Source of the DNA: Enterococcus saccharolyticus subsp. saccharolyticus
GTDB taxonomy: Bacteria; Bacillota; Bacilli; Lactobacillales; Enterococcaceae
DNA length: 64,000 nucleotides
Reading direction: 5' to 3'
Assembly: GCF_029023825.1 (NCBI RefSeq)
Contig: NZ_CP118957.1
Span: forward strand, 2,379,794-2,443,793
Part shown: positions 8,813 to 18,389 of the stretch, one piece after another
How the letters are laid out: each line of letters begins with the position of its first letter
Numbering within the stretch: position 1 is the first letter of the stretch
Notes under the pieces: generated by a model
Database searches by the model: none
What the model was told of the DNA's origin: nothing
What the model saw: the letters and a program-made list of their open reading frames with translations, nothing else
Made by a program: the position numbers and the translations under genes

Positions 8813-9424
8813 ATGTCAGTATCATTGAAAGTAAGTAAGAGAGAAGTTCGCCCCCGTTCTATTCGGAACAAGTTACGTCACGAAGGAAAAATTCCGGCAA
8901 TCGTTAATGGGTACAAAGTAGAAAGTACACCAATTGCGATTGATGCCAAAGAATTTGACCGTATTTTACGTGCCCATGGATTAAACACGGTGATTACCTT
9001 AACTATTGATAGTAAAAAGGTAAACACATTAGTTCAAGATTATTCATCCGACACGTTTACAGGTCAAGTGACACACGTTGCTTTCCTATCCGTTGACATG
9101 AAAGAAGAAACAGAAGTTGAAGCAGAAGTCGTATTAACAGGTGAATCTACTGGTGTCAAAGCTGGTGGTGTTTTAACACAAAACTTATACAGCGTGACTG
9201 TTTCCGCTACACCTGATAAATTACCAGAAAATGTTGAAGTTGACGTGACCGCATTAGAAATTGGTCAATCCATTACAGTTGGTGATATTCCAACCTCTGA
9301 TGAATATACGATTGTCACAAATGCCGAAGAACAAATCGCGGCAGTGAATGAAGCACAAATTGTAGAAGATGAAGAACCTGGTGAAGCAGTAGAACCAGAA
9401 GTCATCGGTGAAGAAGAAGAATAA
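8813..9424 (+). CDS. rplY: Ribosomal protein bL25, long Ctc/TL5 form
   Basis: Binds 5S rRNA in the large subunit; the long form is the general stress protein Ctc in Bacillus. The 203-residue protein has the N-terminal L25 domain (VSKREVRPRSIRNKLRHEGKIPAIVNGY) and the C-terminal TL5 beta domain, ending in a very acidic tail (about residues 185-203). TAGGAGG precedes the ATG. It is the only plus-strand gene in this block and is monocistronic, with its own attenuator leader and terminator. Confidence 0.95.
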   Translation: MSVSLKVSKREVRPRSIRNKLRHEGKIPAIVNGYKVESTPIAIDAKEFDRILRAHGLNTVITLTIDSKKVNTLVQDYSSDTFTGQVTHVAFLSVDMKEETEVEAEVVLTGESTGVKAGGVLTQNLYSVTVSATPDKLPENVEVDVTALEIGQSITVGDIPTSDEYTIVTNAEEQIAAVNEAQIVEDEEPGEAVEPEVIGEEEE

Positions 9425-9428
9425 AATC

Positions 9429-9465
9429 AAAAACCTGTAAAGCTTCGGCTTTACAGGTTTTTTTA
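9429..9465. terminator. Bidirectional terminator between rplY and gcvH
   Basis: AAAACCTGTAAAG-cttcgg-CTTTACAGGTTTTTTT, a perfect stem with T runs on both strands. Confidence 0.9.
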
Positions 9466-9804
9466 TTATAATGCATCAAATTGTGTGGCATCGACATCTT
9501 TTAAACTAATAATCCAAGCATTTAACTCATCATCGTCGTTTAATACATCGACATCTTCATCAATTTTCTCGTTTACAGAAGAGACAACACCTGTTAATGG
9601 GCTGATATATTCATTGACAGCTTTTTCAGCTTCAAGTTCAATCAATGTCTCCCCTTGTGTAAATGTTTGACCTACTTTCGGAACAGAAGCAAAGGTAATT
9701 TTTCCTAAATCATCTTGCGCTTCTTTCGTTAAACCTACGACATATTCTGTACCATTGAATAATACCCATAAGTTATCTTTTTTCTTTAAGCATGCTTTTT
9801 CCAT
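9466..9804 (-). CDS. gcvH: Glycine cleavage H-like lipoyl protein
   Basis: Lipoyl-carrier protein. The barrel-sandwich domain is present and the modified lysine lies in ELEAEKAVNEYISPLTG at about residue 57. No gcvT or gcvP is nearby, so in this organism it may serve mainly as the intermediate in lipoate transfer to 2-oxoacid dehydrogenases, as shown for Bacillus and Staphylococcus; that is inference. I start it at the ATG at 9804, one base after the stop of the Spx/ArsC-like gene; a longer frame to 9843 would overlap that gene. The same gene pair (yusI-yusH) occurs in Bacillus subtilis. Confidence 0.88.
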   Translation of the reverse strand: MEKACLKKKDNLWVLFNGTEYVVGLTKEAQDDLGKITFASVPKVGQTFTQGETLIELEAEKAVNEYISPLTGVVSSVNEKIDEDVDVLNDDDELNAWIISLKDVDATQFDAL

Positions 9805-9805
9805 T

Positions 9806-10159
9806 TTAAAGGACTCCCTCGTATTCATTTTCCCTGAAACCATTCAATAAAAATTTACCATCTTTCACTAGAATCGGTCGCTTAATCAACATTCCATCAG
9901 ATGCTAACACCTGACTTGCTTCTTCTAGTGTAAACGTATCAATCTGATCTTTCAAGCCTAATTCACGATACTTCATCCCGCTTGTGTTAAAAAAGCGGCG
10001 CATCGGTAAATCACTTTCTTCCATCCACTGTTGCAACAATTTTGGCGCAGGTGGTTGGCTAATCATATCAATGGTTTCTACTTGTTGTCCATGCGCTTCT
10101 AACCATTTTTTGGCATCTCTGCACGTGCTACATTTTGGGTACCAATATAACGTAAACAT
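9806..10159 (-). CDS. ArsC/Spx-family thioredoxin-fold protein (YusI-like)
   Basis: 117-residue member of the ArsC/Spx/YffB family. The N-terminal WYPKCSTCRDAKKWLE holds a CxxC pair at about residues 10-13, and KRPILVKDGKFLLNGF is the family's closing motif. It lacks the helix expected of a true Spx that binds RNA polymerase, so I prefer the YusI branch, whose role is unknown but which is genetically linked to gcvH. The ATG abuts the stop codon of the upstream rodA/ftsW gene and uses a GAAGGAG inside that gene, so translation is probably coupled. Confidence 0.85.
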   Translation of the reverse strand: MFTLYWYPKCSTCRDAKKWLEAHGQQVETIDMISQPPAPKLLQQWMEESDLPMRRFFNTSGMKYRELGLKDQIDTFTLEEASQVLASDGMLIKRPILVKDGKFLLNGFRENEYEGVL

Positions 10160-11380
10160 CTATCTTCGGCTCCTTCTACTACTTCTTGTTGTTTCTTGCG
10201 GTTGTTCGACTGCATGATAACGCATGGACAAAATCAACCCAATACCTATCATGTTACTTAATAATGATGAACCACCTTGACTAATAAATGGCAACGGAAT
10301 CCCTGTTAATGGCAGCAAACCAATGTTGGCGCCAATATTTTCAAAAACATGGAACAAAATCATCATGATAATGCCGGTTGCAATATACGTATAAAATTCG
10401 TTGTTTGTATCAAAACACACACGAATCATACGATAAATTAAAATAAAGTATAACAAAATGACAAACGTACTACCAACGAAACCAAAATTTTCCCCAATTA
10501 CAGAGAAAATCATATCTGACTCACGAACTGGCACGTACACATCACTCACATTAAAGCCTTTACCAAACATGCCTCCTGAACCAATCGCCATGATTGATTT
10601 GGCTACTTGGCCAGAACTACCTTGAATATCATGGAAAGGATCTAGCCACGAATCAATACGTTTAAACTGATATTCAGAGAATAAGCCAATATTTTCCAAA
10701 AATGCTCGACCACCATCTGTGAGCACTAAAAAAATTGTTCCTGCACCGATGACTACAAAGGTTGCAATGACGGGGACAACAATTTTCCACGAAATACCCG
10801 ACATCAAGAAAATACCACCAAAAATAGCTAAAAAGACTAACATTGTACCAAAGTCTTCTTGTAATAAGACTAAAATAATTACTGGTAACGTAACAGCTAA
10901 CATTTTACCGATTAACAGTCCATCTGTTTGCAGTGTTCGTTCACGATAGGAGCCATTATGTTTGGTGACCACTAATGCCAACATCATAATCATCGCAATT
11001 TTCATTAACTCCGCAGGCTGTACAGTAAACGCTCCGAAACTAAACCAGTTACGTGAGCCGGTTGATGCTGCAATCACTGGATCATAAAATCGAACCAATA
11101 ATGCCATAACCACCAGTCCTAAACCATAAATATACGGAGTTAATAACCACAACATTTTTGAGCGAATTCGCATAATAATAGCAACAGCAATAATTCCTAC
11201 CACATACCAAACACCTTGTTTTAACACGCCCCGCATAGGATTAGCAGATTCTGCTAAATTATGACTATGAAACAACGCCACATATAAAGACGCTAGTCCC
11301 ACTAAGCATAAAAGAAAAACAGGTAAAATTACCCCATAATCAATTTGGTTATCATTTCTAAACACATTCTTTTTTTCCAT
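10160..11380 (-). CDS. rodA: SEDS peptidoglycan polymerase (RodA/FtsW family)
   Basis: Integral membrane glycosyltransferase that polymerises lipid II together with a class B PBP. The 406-residue protein has about ten hydrophobic segments, the SEDS signatures GSRNWFSFGAFTVQPAELMKI (mid-protein), QEDFGTMLVF with the conserved aspartate, and the C-terminal TGIPLPFISQGGSSLLSNM. A short basic tail (SSRRSRR) follows. Length and the lack of a long C-terminal extension favour RodA over FtsW, but the two are hard to separate by eye. The following two small genes overlap or abut it, so they form one operon. Confidence 0.88.
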   Translation of the reverse strand: MEKKNVFRNDNQIDYGVILPVFLLCLVGLASLYVALFHSHNLAESANPMRGVLKQGVWYVVGIIAVAIIMRIRSKMLWLLTPYIYGLGLVVMALLVRFYDPVIAASTGSRNWFSFGAFTVQPAELMKIAMIMMLALVVTKHNGSYRERTLQTDGLLIGKMLAVTLPVIILVLLQEDFGTMLVFLAIFGGIFLMSGISWKIVVPVIATFVVIGAGTIFLVLTDGGRAFLENIGLFSEYQFKRIDSWLDPFHDIQGSSGQVAKSIMAIGSGGMFGKGFNVSDVYVPVRESDMIFSVIGENFGFVGSTFVILLYFILIYRMIRVCFDTNNEFYTYIATGIIMMILFHVFENIGANIGLLPLTGIPLPFISQGGSSLLSNMIGIGLILSMRYHAVEQPQETTRSSRRSRR

Positions 11381-11570
11381 CGGCTCTCTCTTTCCCTAAA
11401 AAATACTCTTCTCATTATAGATGGAAACATTTAGAATTGAAAGCTTTCCGCAAAGACATTCAAAAAAATTTTAGAAATACTGCAAAGAAAACGACCGATA
11501 CATAATAACTGTCATCAATGAAAAAACATATCTTTTATGTTCATTTCTTGTCAAACAGTTATTCCCAAAC

Positions 11571-11612
11571 AAAAAAACGCTGATAAAAACCTAAAAGGCT
11601 TCTATCAACGTC
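11571..11612 (-). terminator. Terminator after tRNA-Thr
   Basis: On the minus strand ACGTTGATAGAAGCC pairs, with wobbles, with GGTTTTTATCAGCGT, followed by seven T residues. Confidence 0.8.
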
Positions 11613-11620
11613 TATAAAAA

Positions 11621-11693
11621 TGCCAGCTGCAGGGATCGAACCTGTGACCTACGCGTTACGAGTGCGTTGCTCTACCAACTGAGCTAAGCTGGC
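11621..11693 (-). tRNA. tRNA-Thr, anticodon CGT
   Basis: 73-base cloverleaf on the minus strand: acceptor GCCAGCT/AGCTGGC plus A73, D arm GCTCAGTTGGTAGAGC, anticodon loop CTCGTAA (anticodon CGT, reading ACG) and T arm with GGTTCGATCC. The CCA end is not encoded. It has its own promoter and terminator. Confidence 0.95.
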
Positions 11694-11707
11694 AAAAATA
11701 CAAAAAT

Positions 11708-11737
11708 ATTATAGTGAAAAAACTTTTTTTTGTAAAG
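11708..11737 (-). promoter_or_regulatory. Promoter of tRNA-Thr
   Basis: TTTACA, an 18-base A/T spacer and TATAAT, with the tRNA starting about 15 bases after the -10. Confidence 0.75.
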
Positions 11738-11782
11738 CAAAACTCCCTTAGAATCCTATTGTCTGAAAATTTCCAAAAAATG

Positions 11783-11791
11783 TGTTACAAT
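11783..11791 (+). promoter_or_regulatory. Extended -10 promoter of the DUF2187-like gene
   Basis: TGTTACAAT is a TGn-extended -10; the -35 is poor. It lies 28 bases before the start codon. Confidence 0.5.
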
Positions 11792-11819
11792 TTAACACAG
11801 AAAGGGAGGTTTTTTAAAT

Positions 11820-12056
11820 ATGTCAACATTTGGTAAATTTGAAACAACAGTCGTCCCATCAGAAATCGGTGAGACCTTTACCGTCGACACTCCGGTAGCT
11901 TTCACAGTTCACGATCATCTAGAAACAGGTATTGTCACAAAACAGCTAAAAAATTCAGCCGTTATCGAAATCAATGAAACTGCTGATAACAAACAGCTAA
12001 TGTCTAAAAGTAATGGTGTTATTATTGTTAACTATAAACAAATGAAAAAAATATAG
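11820..12056 (+). CDS. Small protein resembling the DUF2187 family
   Basis: 78-residue cytoplasmic protein with no known function. After a short N-terminal extension it shows a small beta-barrel-like pattern, FTVHDHLETGIVTKQL-NSAVIEI, ending in VIIVNYKQMKKI, which resembles DUF2187 proteins such as YkvS. A strong ribosome site (AAAGGGAGG) and an extended -10 promoter show it is a real gene. It stands alone between a tRNA and upp and is closed by the copy-A inverted-repeat element. Confidence 0.75.
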   Translation: MSTFGKFETTVVPSEIGETFTVDTPVAFTVHDHLETGIVTKQLKNSAVIEINETADNKQLMSKSNGVIIVNYKQMKKI

Positions 12057-12070
12057 TCGGGTTTAAAATA

Positions 12071-12122
12071 AATATCCGAGCGATTAAGAGAGGCTTGCCC
12101 CCTCTTATCTCGCTCGGATATT
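12071..12122. repeat. Dispersed inverted-repeat element, copy A
   Basis: AATATCCGAGCGA at the left and TCGCTCGGATATT at the right are perfect inverted repeats around a short GC-rich core. It lies between two convergent genes and can end transcription from both sides. Related copies are at 19577-19664 and 30088-30183. Confidence 0.8.
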
Positions 12123-12128
12123 TTAGTT

Positions 12129-12758
12129 TTATTTGGTACCAAACAAACGGTCACCAGCATCGCCTAAACCAGGAACAATATAGCCATGGTCATTTAAGTG
12201 ATCGTCTAAAGCTGCTGTATAAATGTCTACATCTGGATGTGCTTCTTGTAAGACTTTTACACCTTCTGGAGCAGCAACTAAACAAACAAATTTGATGTTT
12301 GAGGCGCCACGTTTTTTCAATGAATCAATCGCCATAATTGCTGAACCACCTGTTGCTAACATAGGGTCAACAACTAACAATTGACGGCTATCGATATCTT
12401 CTGGTAATTTTACGAAATACTCATGTGGTTCTAGTGTTTCTTCATCACGGTATAATCCTACGTGACCTACTTTAGCGGCTGGAATTAATTGTAAAATACC
12501 ATCTACCATACCTAAGCCAGCACGTAGAATTGGAATAATCGCTACTTTTTTACCAGCTAACATTTTTTGTGTAGTTTTTGTAATTGGTGTTTCAATAACT
12601 ACATCTTCCACTGGCATATCGCGTGAAATTTCGTACGCCATTAACATTGCAATTTCATCAACAACCTCACGAAATACTTTTGTTCCGCAATTTTTGTCAC
12701 GAATGATTGATACTTTATGTTGGATCAATGGATGATCGATTACTTGAAATTTGCCCAT
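12129..12758 (-). CDS. upp: Uracil phosphoribosyltransferase
   Basis: Makes UMP from uracil and PRPP in pyrimidine salvage. 209 residues, with [15 protein letters not shown] near the N-terminus, [11 protein letters not shown], the PRPP-binding [12 protein letters not shown] at about 130-140 and the C-terminal uracil-binding [23 protein letters not shown] lies eight bases before the ATG. A clear promoter leaves a leader of only about 20 bases, so PyrR-type attenuation is unlikely here. Upstream glyA is separated by a terminator. Confidence 0.97.
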   Translation of the reverse strand: MGKFQVIDHPLIQHKVSIIRDKNCGTKVFREVVDEIAMLMAYEISRDMPVEDVVIETPITKTTQKMLAGKKVAIIPILRAGLGMVDGILQLIPAAKVGHVGLYRDEETLEPHEYFVKLPEDIDSRQLLVVDPMLATGGSAIMAIDSLKKRGASNIKFVCLVAAPEGVKVLQEAHPDVDIYTAALDDHLNDHGYIVPGLGDAGDRLFGTK

Positions 12759-12786
12759 TGTCAGCTCTCCTTTAAAGTTTTCTTTT

Positions 12787-12815
12787 ATTGTAATTCAAAT
12801 CAAAAATTCGCACAA
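12787..12815 (-). promoter_or_regulatory. Promoter of upp
   Basis: TTGTGC, 17-base spacer, TACAAT on the minus strand, about 30 bases before the upp start. Confidence 0.75.
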
Positions 12816-12964
12816 CTTATCTTGCGTCAATTCACGCTAATTTTTAAGAATAGTTGTGAATCATTGGTTTTTGCTAAGAATCATTTCGTATTTCATGCTT
12901 ATTCTTACTTTTCCTCGCTCATTTTGTACGTTTATCTGTCCGTACAATGTTTCTTCTGTCATAC

Positions 12965-12999
12965 AAAAAAGGAATTCTCCCATCCGAAGAATTCCTTTA
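12965..12999 (-). terminator. Terminator after glyA
   Basis: AAAGGAATTCT-tcggatggg-AGAATTCCTTTTTT on the minus strand. Confidence 0.85.
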
Positions 13000-13006
13000 G
13001 TGACAA

Positions 13007-14257
13007 TTATTTTGTGTATAGTGGATGCGCATCTGTTAATGCACGAACTTCTTCTTTGACTTGTGCATGCACAGCTTCGTCATCTTTATTTTCTAATACT
13101 TTCACGATTAATTTAGCAATTGCTGCTGAACCTTCTTCGTCAAAGCCGCGACTTGTAATCGCTGGTGTTCCAACACGAATACCACTTGTTTTGAAAGGAC
13201 TTAATGTTTCAAATGGAATAGAGTTTTTGTTCACTGTGATATTGACAGTATCTAATAATTTTTCTGCATCTTTTCCTGTCATATCAAAACCAGTAACATC
13301 AATTAATAATAAATGATTATCTGTTGAACCAGAAATTAAGCGTGCTTTTGCTGAATCATTGAATACTTCAGCCATCGCTTTTGCATTTTTGATTACTTGA
13401 CCAGCATATTCCTTGAAGCTAGGATCTAAGGCTTCTTTGAATGAAATTGCTTTACCAGCAATGACATGCTCCAATGGTCCACCTTGGATACCAGGGAAAA
13501 CATTGCTGTTAATCTTTTTCGCTAAATCTTCGTCGTTTGTTAACACTAAGCCTCCACGAGGACCACGTAATGTTTTATGCGTTGTTGTGGTTGTGATATC
13601 TGCATAAGGTACTGGACTTGGATGTAAACCAGCAGCAACTAAACCAGCGATATGTGCCATATCAACCATTAATTTTGCGCCCACTTCATCAGCAATTTCT
13701 TTGAACTTAGAAAAATCAATCGTACGAGAATAGGCACTAGCACCAGCAACGATTAATTTTGGTTGATGTTCTTGCGCTAATTGACGAACCATGTCATAAT
13801 CAAGCAATTCTGTTTCTTTATCCACACCATAACTTACAAAGTTATATGTTTTACCACTAAAGTTAACTGGTGAACCATGTGTTAAATGTCCGCCGGCAGA
13901 TAAATCCATTCCTAAAACTGTATCGCCTGCTTCAATTAATGCTAAGTAAGCTGCTGTGTTCGCTTGAGAACCTGAGTGAGGTTGTACATTTGCAAATTTC
14001 GCCCCAAAGATTTCTTTCGCACGATCAATTGCTAAACTTTCAATGACATCAACAAATTCACAACCGCCATAGTAACGACGACCAGGGTAACCTTCCGCAT
14101 ATTTGTTTGTTAAGATGCTTCCTTGTGCAGCCATTACGCCTTCAGAAACAATATTTTCAGAGGCAATTAACTCTAAGTTATTTTGTTGGCGCTCTGCCTC
14201 ATTTTCAACCGCTGTCCATAAATCTTTATCAAACTCTTTATAATCCATTCTACACAT
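13007..14257 (-). CDS. glyA: Serine hydroxymethyltransferase
   Basis: Pyridoxal phosphate enzyme that interconverts serine and glycine and feeds one-carbon units to tetrahydrofolate. 416 residues with the conserved [55 protein letters not shown] and the cofactor-lysine motif [14 protein letters not shown] at about 225-238. The ATG at 14257 is five bases after AAAGGGG; an ATG three codons later also fits family N-termini but is too far from that ribosome site. Monocistronic, with a terminator behind it. Confidence 0.96.
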   Translation of the reverse strand: MCRMDYKEFDKDLWTAVENEAERQQNNLELIASENIVSEGVMAAQGSILTNKYAEGYPGRRYYGGCEFVDVIESLAIDRAKEIFGAKFANVQPHSGSQANTAAYLALIEAGDTVLGMDLSAGGHLTHGSPVNFSGKTYNFVSYGVDKETELLDYDMVRQLAQEHQPKLIVAGASAYSRTIDFSKFKEIADEVGAKLMVDMAHIAGLVAAGLHPSPVPYADITTTTTHKTLRGPRGGLVLTNDEDLAKKINSNVFPGIQGGPLEHVIAGKAISFKEALDPSFKEYAGQVIKNAKAMAEVFNDSAKARLISGSTDNHLLLIDVTGFDMTGKDAEKLLDTVNITVNKNSIPFETLSPFKTSGIRVGTPAITSRGFDEEGSAAIAKLIVKVLENKDDEAVHAQVKEEVRALTDAHPLYTK

Positions 14258-14375
14258 AACACCCCTTTACTAAGATGTTAGCATTGTAACATAATCACGC
14301 AAAGAAATCTCCAAAAAAAATTAAAAAGGCGATTCATTTTCTCTTTTTCAAACAAAAAGCGCTTTATATACGAAC

Positions 14376-14423
14376 AATAAAAAGAAACACTTCCTTTATC
14401 GTTAGAAAAAAGAAGTGTTTCTG
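14376..14423 (-). terminator. Terminator after tsaC
   Basis: AGAAACACTTC and GAAGTGTTTCT form a perfect 11-base stem on the minus strand, followed by TTTTATT. Confidence 0.8.
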
Positions 14424-14429
14424 CTTGTA

Positions 14430-15449
14430 TTATTCAAAAAATTGTTGCCCAGCAGCTTTTTTTAAGCGATTCATATATGCAACGCCTAACTCTTGTTCCG
14501 GAAAAGTCGCCACATAAATCACATCTAATTCCTCTGACTCATCCAACGCTCGCAAACCGGCGAACAATCCTTTTGTCGCAGCTTCTACACTATCATCAGC
14601 AAAGCAAAAAACTGCGGTAACCTCTGATTGGACTTGATTTACAATACCTGGACCTGCCATTACGCCAACATGTAAGTGTTGTTTTTTAGCAACCGTGATC
14701 GCTTTTTTCCAATCATTGTCGCGAATCATTACCACGTTAGTATCTGGTGAATAGTGTTTGTATTTCATACCTGGTGATTTTGGCGCTTCTGATTCTTTGA
14801 TTAGATGCTTATCAACTGCAATCACTATCCCTAAATCTTGTTCCAATTGTTCCTTGGTAATTGCTCCGGGACGCAAAATCATAGGTGGTTGTGTCGGATC
14901 ACTAATATCCAACACAGTGGATTCAACGCCTATTGCTGTTGATCCATCTTCTAAAATACCTTCAATTTTCCCCTTCAAATCATGGTACACATGTTCACTA
15001 GTTGTGGGACTTGGTTTTCCCGAGGTATTTGCACTTGGACCCACTAAAGGTAAACCTGATTTTTCTAGCAAAGCTAAGGTTTTGTCATTGTTTGGCATTC
15101 GAAAAGAAACGGTAGGTAATCCTGCAGAAACAACTGAAGGAAAAGCATTTTCTTTCGTTTGACAAACTAAGGTAAGAGGACCTGGCCAGTAAGTTTTCGC
15201 TAGTTTCTCTGCTAAAGGATGCACATGAACTATATAATTCTTCACTTGGTCAAAACCAGTAACATGTACAATCAAAGGATTATCACTGGGTCTTCCTTTT
15301 ACTGCAAACACGCGTTTCACCGCATTTTCCGATAAGGCATTCGCACCTAACCCATACACCGTTTCAGTAGGAAAAGCCACTAACCCATCAGCAGTTAACA
15401 TTGCCACTGCCAAATCTAATTCTTCTTCATTCAATCGTTTGGTTTCCAT
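14430..15449 (-). CDS. tsaC: Threonylcarbamoyl-AMP synthase (Sua5/YwlC type)
   Basis: Makes threonylcarbamoyl-adenylate for the t6A37 modification of tRNAs reading ANN codons. The 339-residue protein has the YrdC domain (AFPTETVYGLGANA, KGRPSDNPLIVHV, GPSANTSGKPSPT) followed by the extra C-terminal Sua5 domain, so it is the long Sua5 form. It is the last gene of a tdk-prfA-prmC-tsaC cluster, an order also found in Bacillus. Its upstream region carries a cluster of DnaA boxes and a TATAAT box at 15550-15555 on the minus strand, which suggests its own promoter. Confidence 0.93.
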   Translation of the reverse strand: METKRLNEEELDLAVAMLTADGLVAFPTETVYGLGANALSENAVKRVFAVKGRPSDNPLIVHVTGFDQVKNYIVHVHPLAEKLAKTYWPGPLTLVCQTKENAFPSVVSAGLPTVSFRMPNNDKTLALLEKSGLPLVGPSANTSGKPSPTTSEHVYHDLKGKIEGILEDGSTAIGVESTVLDISDPTQPPMILRPGAITKEQLEQDLGIVIAVDKHLIKESEAPKSPGMKYKHYSPDTNVVMIRDNDWKKAITVAKKQHLHVGVMAGPGIVNQVQSEVTAVFCFADDSVEAATKGLFAGLRALDESEELDVIYVATFPEQELGVAYMNRLKKAAGQQFFE

Positions 15450-15452
15450 CGC

Positions 15453-15646
15453 TTATCCACACCCTTTCTATGATTATTTGTTTAGTTATCAACAATTTTA
15501 GATAGTTATCCACAATCTGTGGATAACTCACACAATAAGAACCCTGCCTATTATACCGAGCTTTTATCTCGGTTTTCACCACGGTAATTTTTATCACCTA
15601 GGTAAAGACCGAACAAAAAATACCTTTGTCCACAACTTGTGGATAA
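15453..15646. promoter_or_regulatory. DnaA-box cluster upstream of tsaC
   Basis: Four exact TTATCCACA sequences lie at 15453-15461 (+), 15506-15514 (+), 15518-15526 (-) and 15638-15646 (-), with one-mismatch sites at 15486-15494 (TTATCAACA) and 15626-15634 (TTGTCCACA). The spacing includes a back-to-back pair around 15516. Bacillus subtilis has a DnaA-binding cluster at ywlC, the orthologue of tsaC, so this looks like a conserved DnaA titration or control site. No origin is implied, since dnaA and dnaN are not here. Confidence 0.7.
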
Positions 15647-16477
15647 CTAAAAAACAACAATCATCCGATCTTTTCCAGCCATATCTTTTCTAATTTCCAC
15701 AGTTTTTTCAGGGAAGTTTTTTTGGAATAATTCTTGAACTGCTTTGCCTTGCTGAAAGCCAATCTCTAAAAATATTTTCCCTTGAGGTTTTAGTTTTACC
15801 TTGGCTTGCTCAGCTAATTTTTCGTAGATAGCTAACCCATTATTTTCTGCAAACAAGGCTGTCTTAGGCTCAAAGCACCGAACACTCTCATCCATTACAT
15901 CCCATTCCTCTTGGCTAATATATGGCGGATTGGAAATTAATACATCAATGGCTTCCGAAATCGGTTCTAAGGTATCGCCGAGGTAAAAATCCACGGCGAC
16001 ATCTAATAATTGACTATTCTTTTTAGCTACTTCTAAGGCTTTTTCTGAGATATCTACAGAAGCCACTTGCCATGTCGGGCGTTCTGCTTTTAAGGTAATC
16101 GCAATCGCACCTGTTCCAGTGCCCACATCAACAACTGTTAAAGAATCCTGTGACGTAGTTTGCAGACATAATTCGACTAATTCTTCTGTTTCTGGTCTAG
16201 GAATCAAGGTATTCTCTGTCACTTGAAATTGACGACCATAAAATTCTTCATGGCCAATCAAATACTGAGGTGGATGATTGGCTAAGAGCGCTGTTAAATC
16301 TTTTTGAAGTTGTTCTTCTTCTTTGCTCGTTATTTCATTACGCATGTTTAATAACCAGTCTGTTTTTGACCAGTTTTTTCTTGCAAGAAAAACGTATTGA
16401 ATCGCATATCCTTCTTTTCCTTGTTCTTCTAAAAAAGAAGAAGCCCATGACAGGACTTCTTGATAAGTTTTAGCCAT
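15647..16477 (-). CDS. prmC: Release factor glutamine methyltransferase
   Basis: Methylates the glutamine of the GGQ motif in RF1 and RF2. 276 residues: a helical N-terminal domain, then an S-adenosylmethionine Rossmann domain with [12 protein letters not shown] at about 112-123 and the catalytic ISNPPYIS at about 183-190. It overlaps prfA, which encodes its substrate, by eight bases, so translation is coupled. Confidence 0.95.
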   Translation of the reverse strand: MAKTYQEVLSWASSFLEEQGKEGYAIQYVFLARKNWSKTDWLLNMRNEITSKEEEQLQKDLTALLANHPPQYLIGHEEFYGRQFQVTENTLIPRPETEELVELCLQTTSQDSLTVVDVGTGTGAIAITLKAERPTWQVASVDISEKALEVAKKNSQLLDVAVDFYLGDTLEPISEAIDVLISNPPYISQEEWDVMDESVRCFEPKTALFAENNGLAIYEKLAEQAKVKLKPQGKIFLEIGFQQGKAVQELFQKNFPEKTVEIRKDMAGKDRMIVVF

Positions 16478-17543
16478 TTTGTAACTCTTCTAACTTCGAT
16501 GTTTGATCGTATACAATTAATGCATCGATAATTTCATCCATTTTACCTGCTAGAATTTGATCTAATTTTTGAATCGTTAAACCAATTCGATGATCGGTTA
16601 CACGGTTTTGTGGGAAGTTATACGTACGGATACGTTCTGAACGGTCACCAGTACCAACTGCTGATTTACGGTTTGCATCGTATTCACTTTGCGCTTCTTG
16701 TTGGATTTGATCATACACACGAGCACGTAAAACTTTCATTGCTTTCTCACGGTTTTTCAACTGAGAACGCTCATCTTGCATCGCCACAACAATCCCAGTT
16801 GGAAGATGGGTTAAACGAACGGCAGATGCAGTTTTATTGACGTGCTGTCCACCCGCACCAGACGCATGGTAAATATCAGTCCGAATATCTTTATCCGCGA
16901 TATCGATTTCCACTTCTTCAGCTTCCGGCATAACGACCACTGTTGCTGTTGATGTATGAATACGTCCTTGTGATTCTGTTGAAGGAACACGTTGAACACG
17001 GTGTGCGCCACTTTCATATTTCAATTTAGAGAAAACATTGTCGCCAGTAATCATCATGATGACTTCTTTGTACCCACCAATTCCGGTAACATTTGCTTCT
17101 AGGACTTCTGTTTTCCATCCTTGAGACTCTGCATAACGTTGATACATACTGAATAAATCACCAGCAAACAACGCCGCTTCATCGCCACCAGCAGCACCAC
17201 GAATTTCCATGATGATGTTTTTATCATCATTTGGATCTTTTGGTAACAACAAAATTTTGATTCGTTCTTCTAAATCAATTTTTTCTTTTTTCAATTCTGA
17301 CAGTTCTTCTTTAGCTAATTCTGCCATTTCGTCGTCCAAGTTTTCTCCTAGCATTTCTTCTGCATCAGCGATACCTGAAACAACCTCTTTATAACGACGA
17401 TAAACTTCTACTGTTTCACGCGTGTTTGCTTCTTCTTTTGATAACTCCATGAAGCGCTTGGTATCAGAAACGATAGCTGGATCACTTAGTAATTCGCCTA
17501 GTTCTTCATAACGGTCTTCAATTGATTGTAACTGATCGTACAT
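16470..17543 (-). CDS. prfA: Peptide chain release factor 1
   Basis: Reads UAA and UAG stop codons and triggers peptide release. 357 residues, with the codon-recognition region ([19 protein letters not shown]) and the catalytic [15 protein letters not shown] at about 230-244; the glutamine is the PrmC target. AAAGGAG precedes the ATG. It follows tdk by 18 bases. Confidence 0.97.
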   Translation of the reverse strand: MYDQLQSIEDRYEELGELLSDPAIVSDTKRFMELSKEEANTRETVEVYRRYKEVVSGIADAEEMLGENLDDEMAELAKEELSELKKEKIDLEERIKILLLPKDPNDDKNIIMEIRGAAGGDEAALFAGDLFSMYQRYAESQGWKTEVLEANVTGIGGYKEVIMMITGDNVFSKLKYESGAHRVQRVPSTESQGRIHTSTATVVVMPEAEEVEIDIADKDIRTDIYHASGAGGQHVNKTASAVRLTHLPTGIVVAMQDERSQLKNREKAMKVLRARVYDQIQQEAQSEYDANRKSAVGTGDRSERIRTYNFPQNRVTDHRIGLTIQKLDQILAGKMDEIIDALIVYDQTSKLEELQNG

Positions 17544-17561
17544 TTTATTTTGCTCCTTTGC

Positions 17562-18131
17562 TTAAATTTCTGGATGGAAATAATGGTGCCGACAAACGGG
17601 ATAATAGGCTTCATTGCCCCCAATTTGTACTTGTGCTCCTTCATAAACAGGTTTTCCATCAATATAATGTAAATTCATAATTGCTTTTTTATGACAAAAC
17701 CAGCAAATAGTTTTCATTTCTTCAATTTTGTCGGCATATAGCAATAAGTATTTTGATCCTTCAAATAATTCATTACGAAAATCATTTTTCAGACCAAACG
17801 CCATGACAGGGATTCCTAGTTCATCAACTACTCGTGTGAAAGAAAGGACGTGCGCCTTCTTTAAAAACTGCGCCTCATCAATCAAAACACAATATGGTGT
17901 GTAGTCTAATTCTTGAATGACAGAAAAGACATCCGTCTCATCAAAAATAGGAATAGCTTTTTCTTCCAAACCAATTCGACTAGAGACTTGTCCAATGCCA
18001 GAGCGTGTGTCCAATCCACTTGTCATCAAAACAACAGGTTTATTCTGTTCTTCATAGTTGTGGGCAACTTTTAAAATCTCAATCGATTTTCCACTGTTCA
18101 TTGCGCCATATTTAAAAAATAATTGTGCCAT
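17562..18131 (-). CDS. tdk: Thymidine kinase
   Basis: Type II thymidine kinase of the deoxynucleoside salvage pathway. 189 residues, with the P-loop [10 protein letters not shown] at about 7-16, the DEAQFL motif at about 85-90, and a zinc lobe with CWFC and the C-terminal CRHH. GGAGG precedes the ATG. It is the first gene of the tdk-prfA-prmC cluster, a common order in Bacillota. Confidence 0.96.
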   Translation of the reverse strand: MAQLFFKYGAMNSGKSIEILKVAHNYEEQNKPVVLMTSGLDTRSGIGQVSSRIGLEEKAIPIFDETDVFSVIQELDYTPYCVLIDEAQFLKKAHVLSFTRVVDELGIPVMAFGLKNDFRNELFEGSKYLLLYADKIEEMKTICWFCHKKAIMNLHYIDGKPVYEGAQVQIGGNEAYYPVCRHHYFHPEI

Positions 18132-18324
18132 GTGGTCATCCTCCGTTTGTTCCTTTGCTAGTATACTTGAAAATGACGATTTTTTACAGCTTTAAATATC
18201 TTCTTTCCATCATTTTTATTCAATTCTTCGTTGTAAAATGAAAGAAATCCGCAAATTGAAATAACATTGATTTATTATTCACAATAAAAAGGTGCATTTT
18301 TTTCTATAAATATCAAAATACCAT

Positions 18325-18353
18325 TTGGCAACGTTTTCCTTTTATGATAAAAT
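18325..18353 (+). promoter_or_regulatory. Promoter of the pplA-like gene, with cre-like overlap
   Basis: TTGGCA, 17-base spacer, TAAAAT with a TGA-extended -10. TGGCAACGTTTTCC (18326-18339) matches the cre consensus at 11 of 14 positions and overlaps the -35, so CcpA repression is possible but unproven. Confidence 0.65.
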
Positions 18354-18389
18354 GTGAATAAATTAACAAATAAATTTTAGGAGGATATT

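Noticed and set aside
15453-15646. Possible chromosomal origin because of the DnaA boxes
   Set aside because: No dnaA, dnaN, rpmH or DNA-unwinding region; a control or titration cluster fits better.
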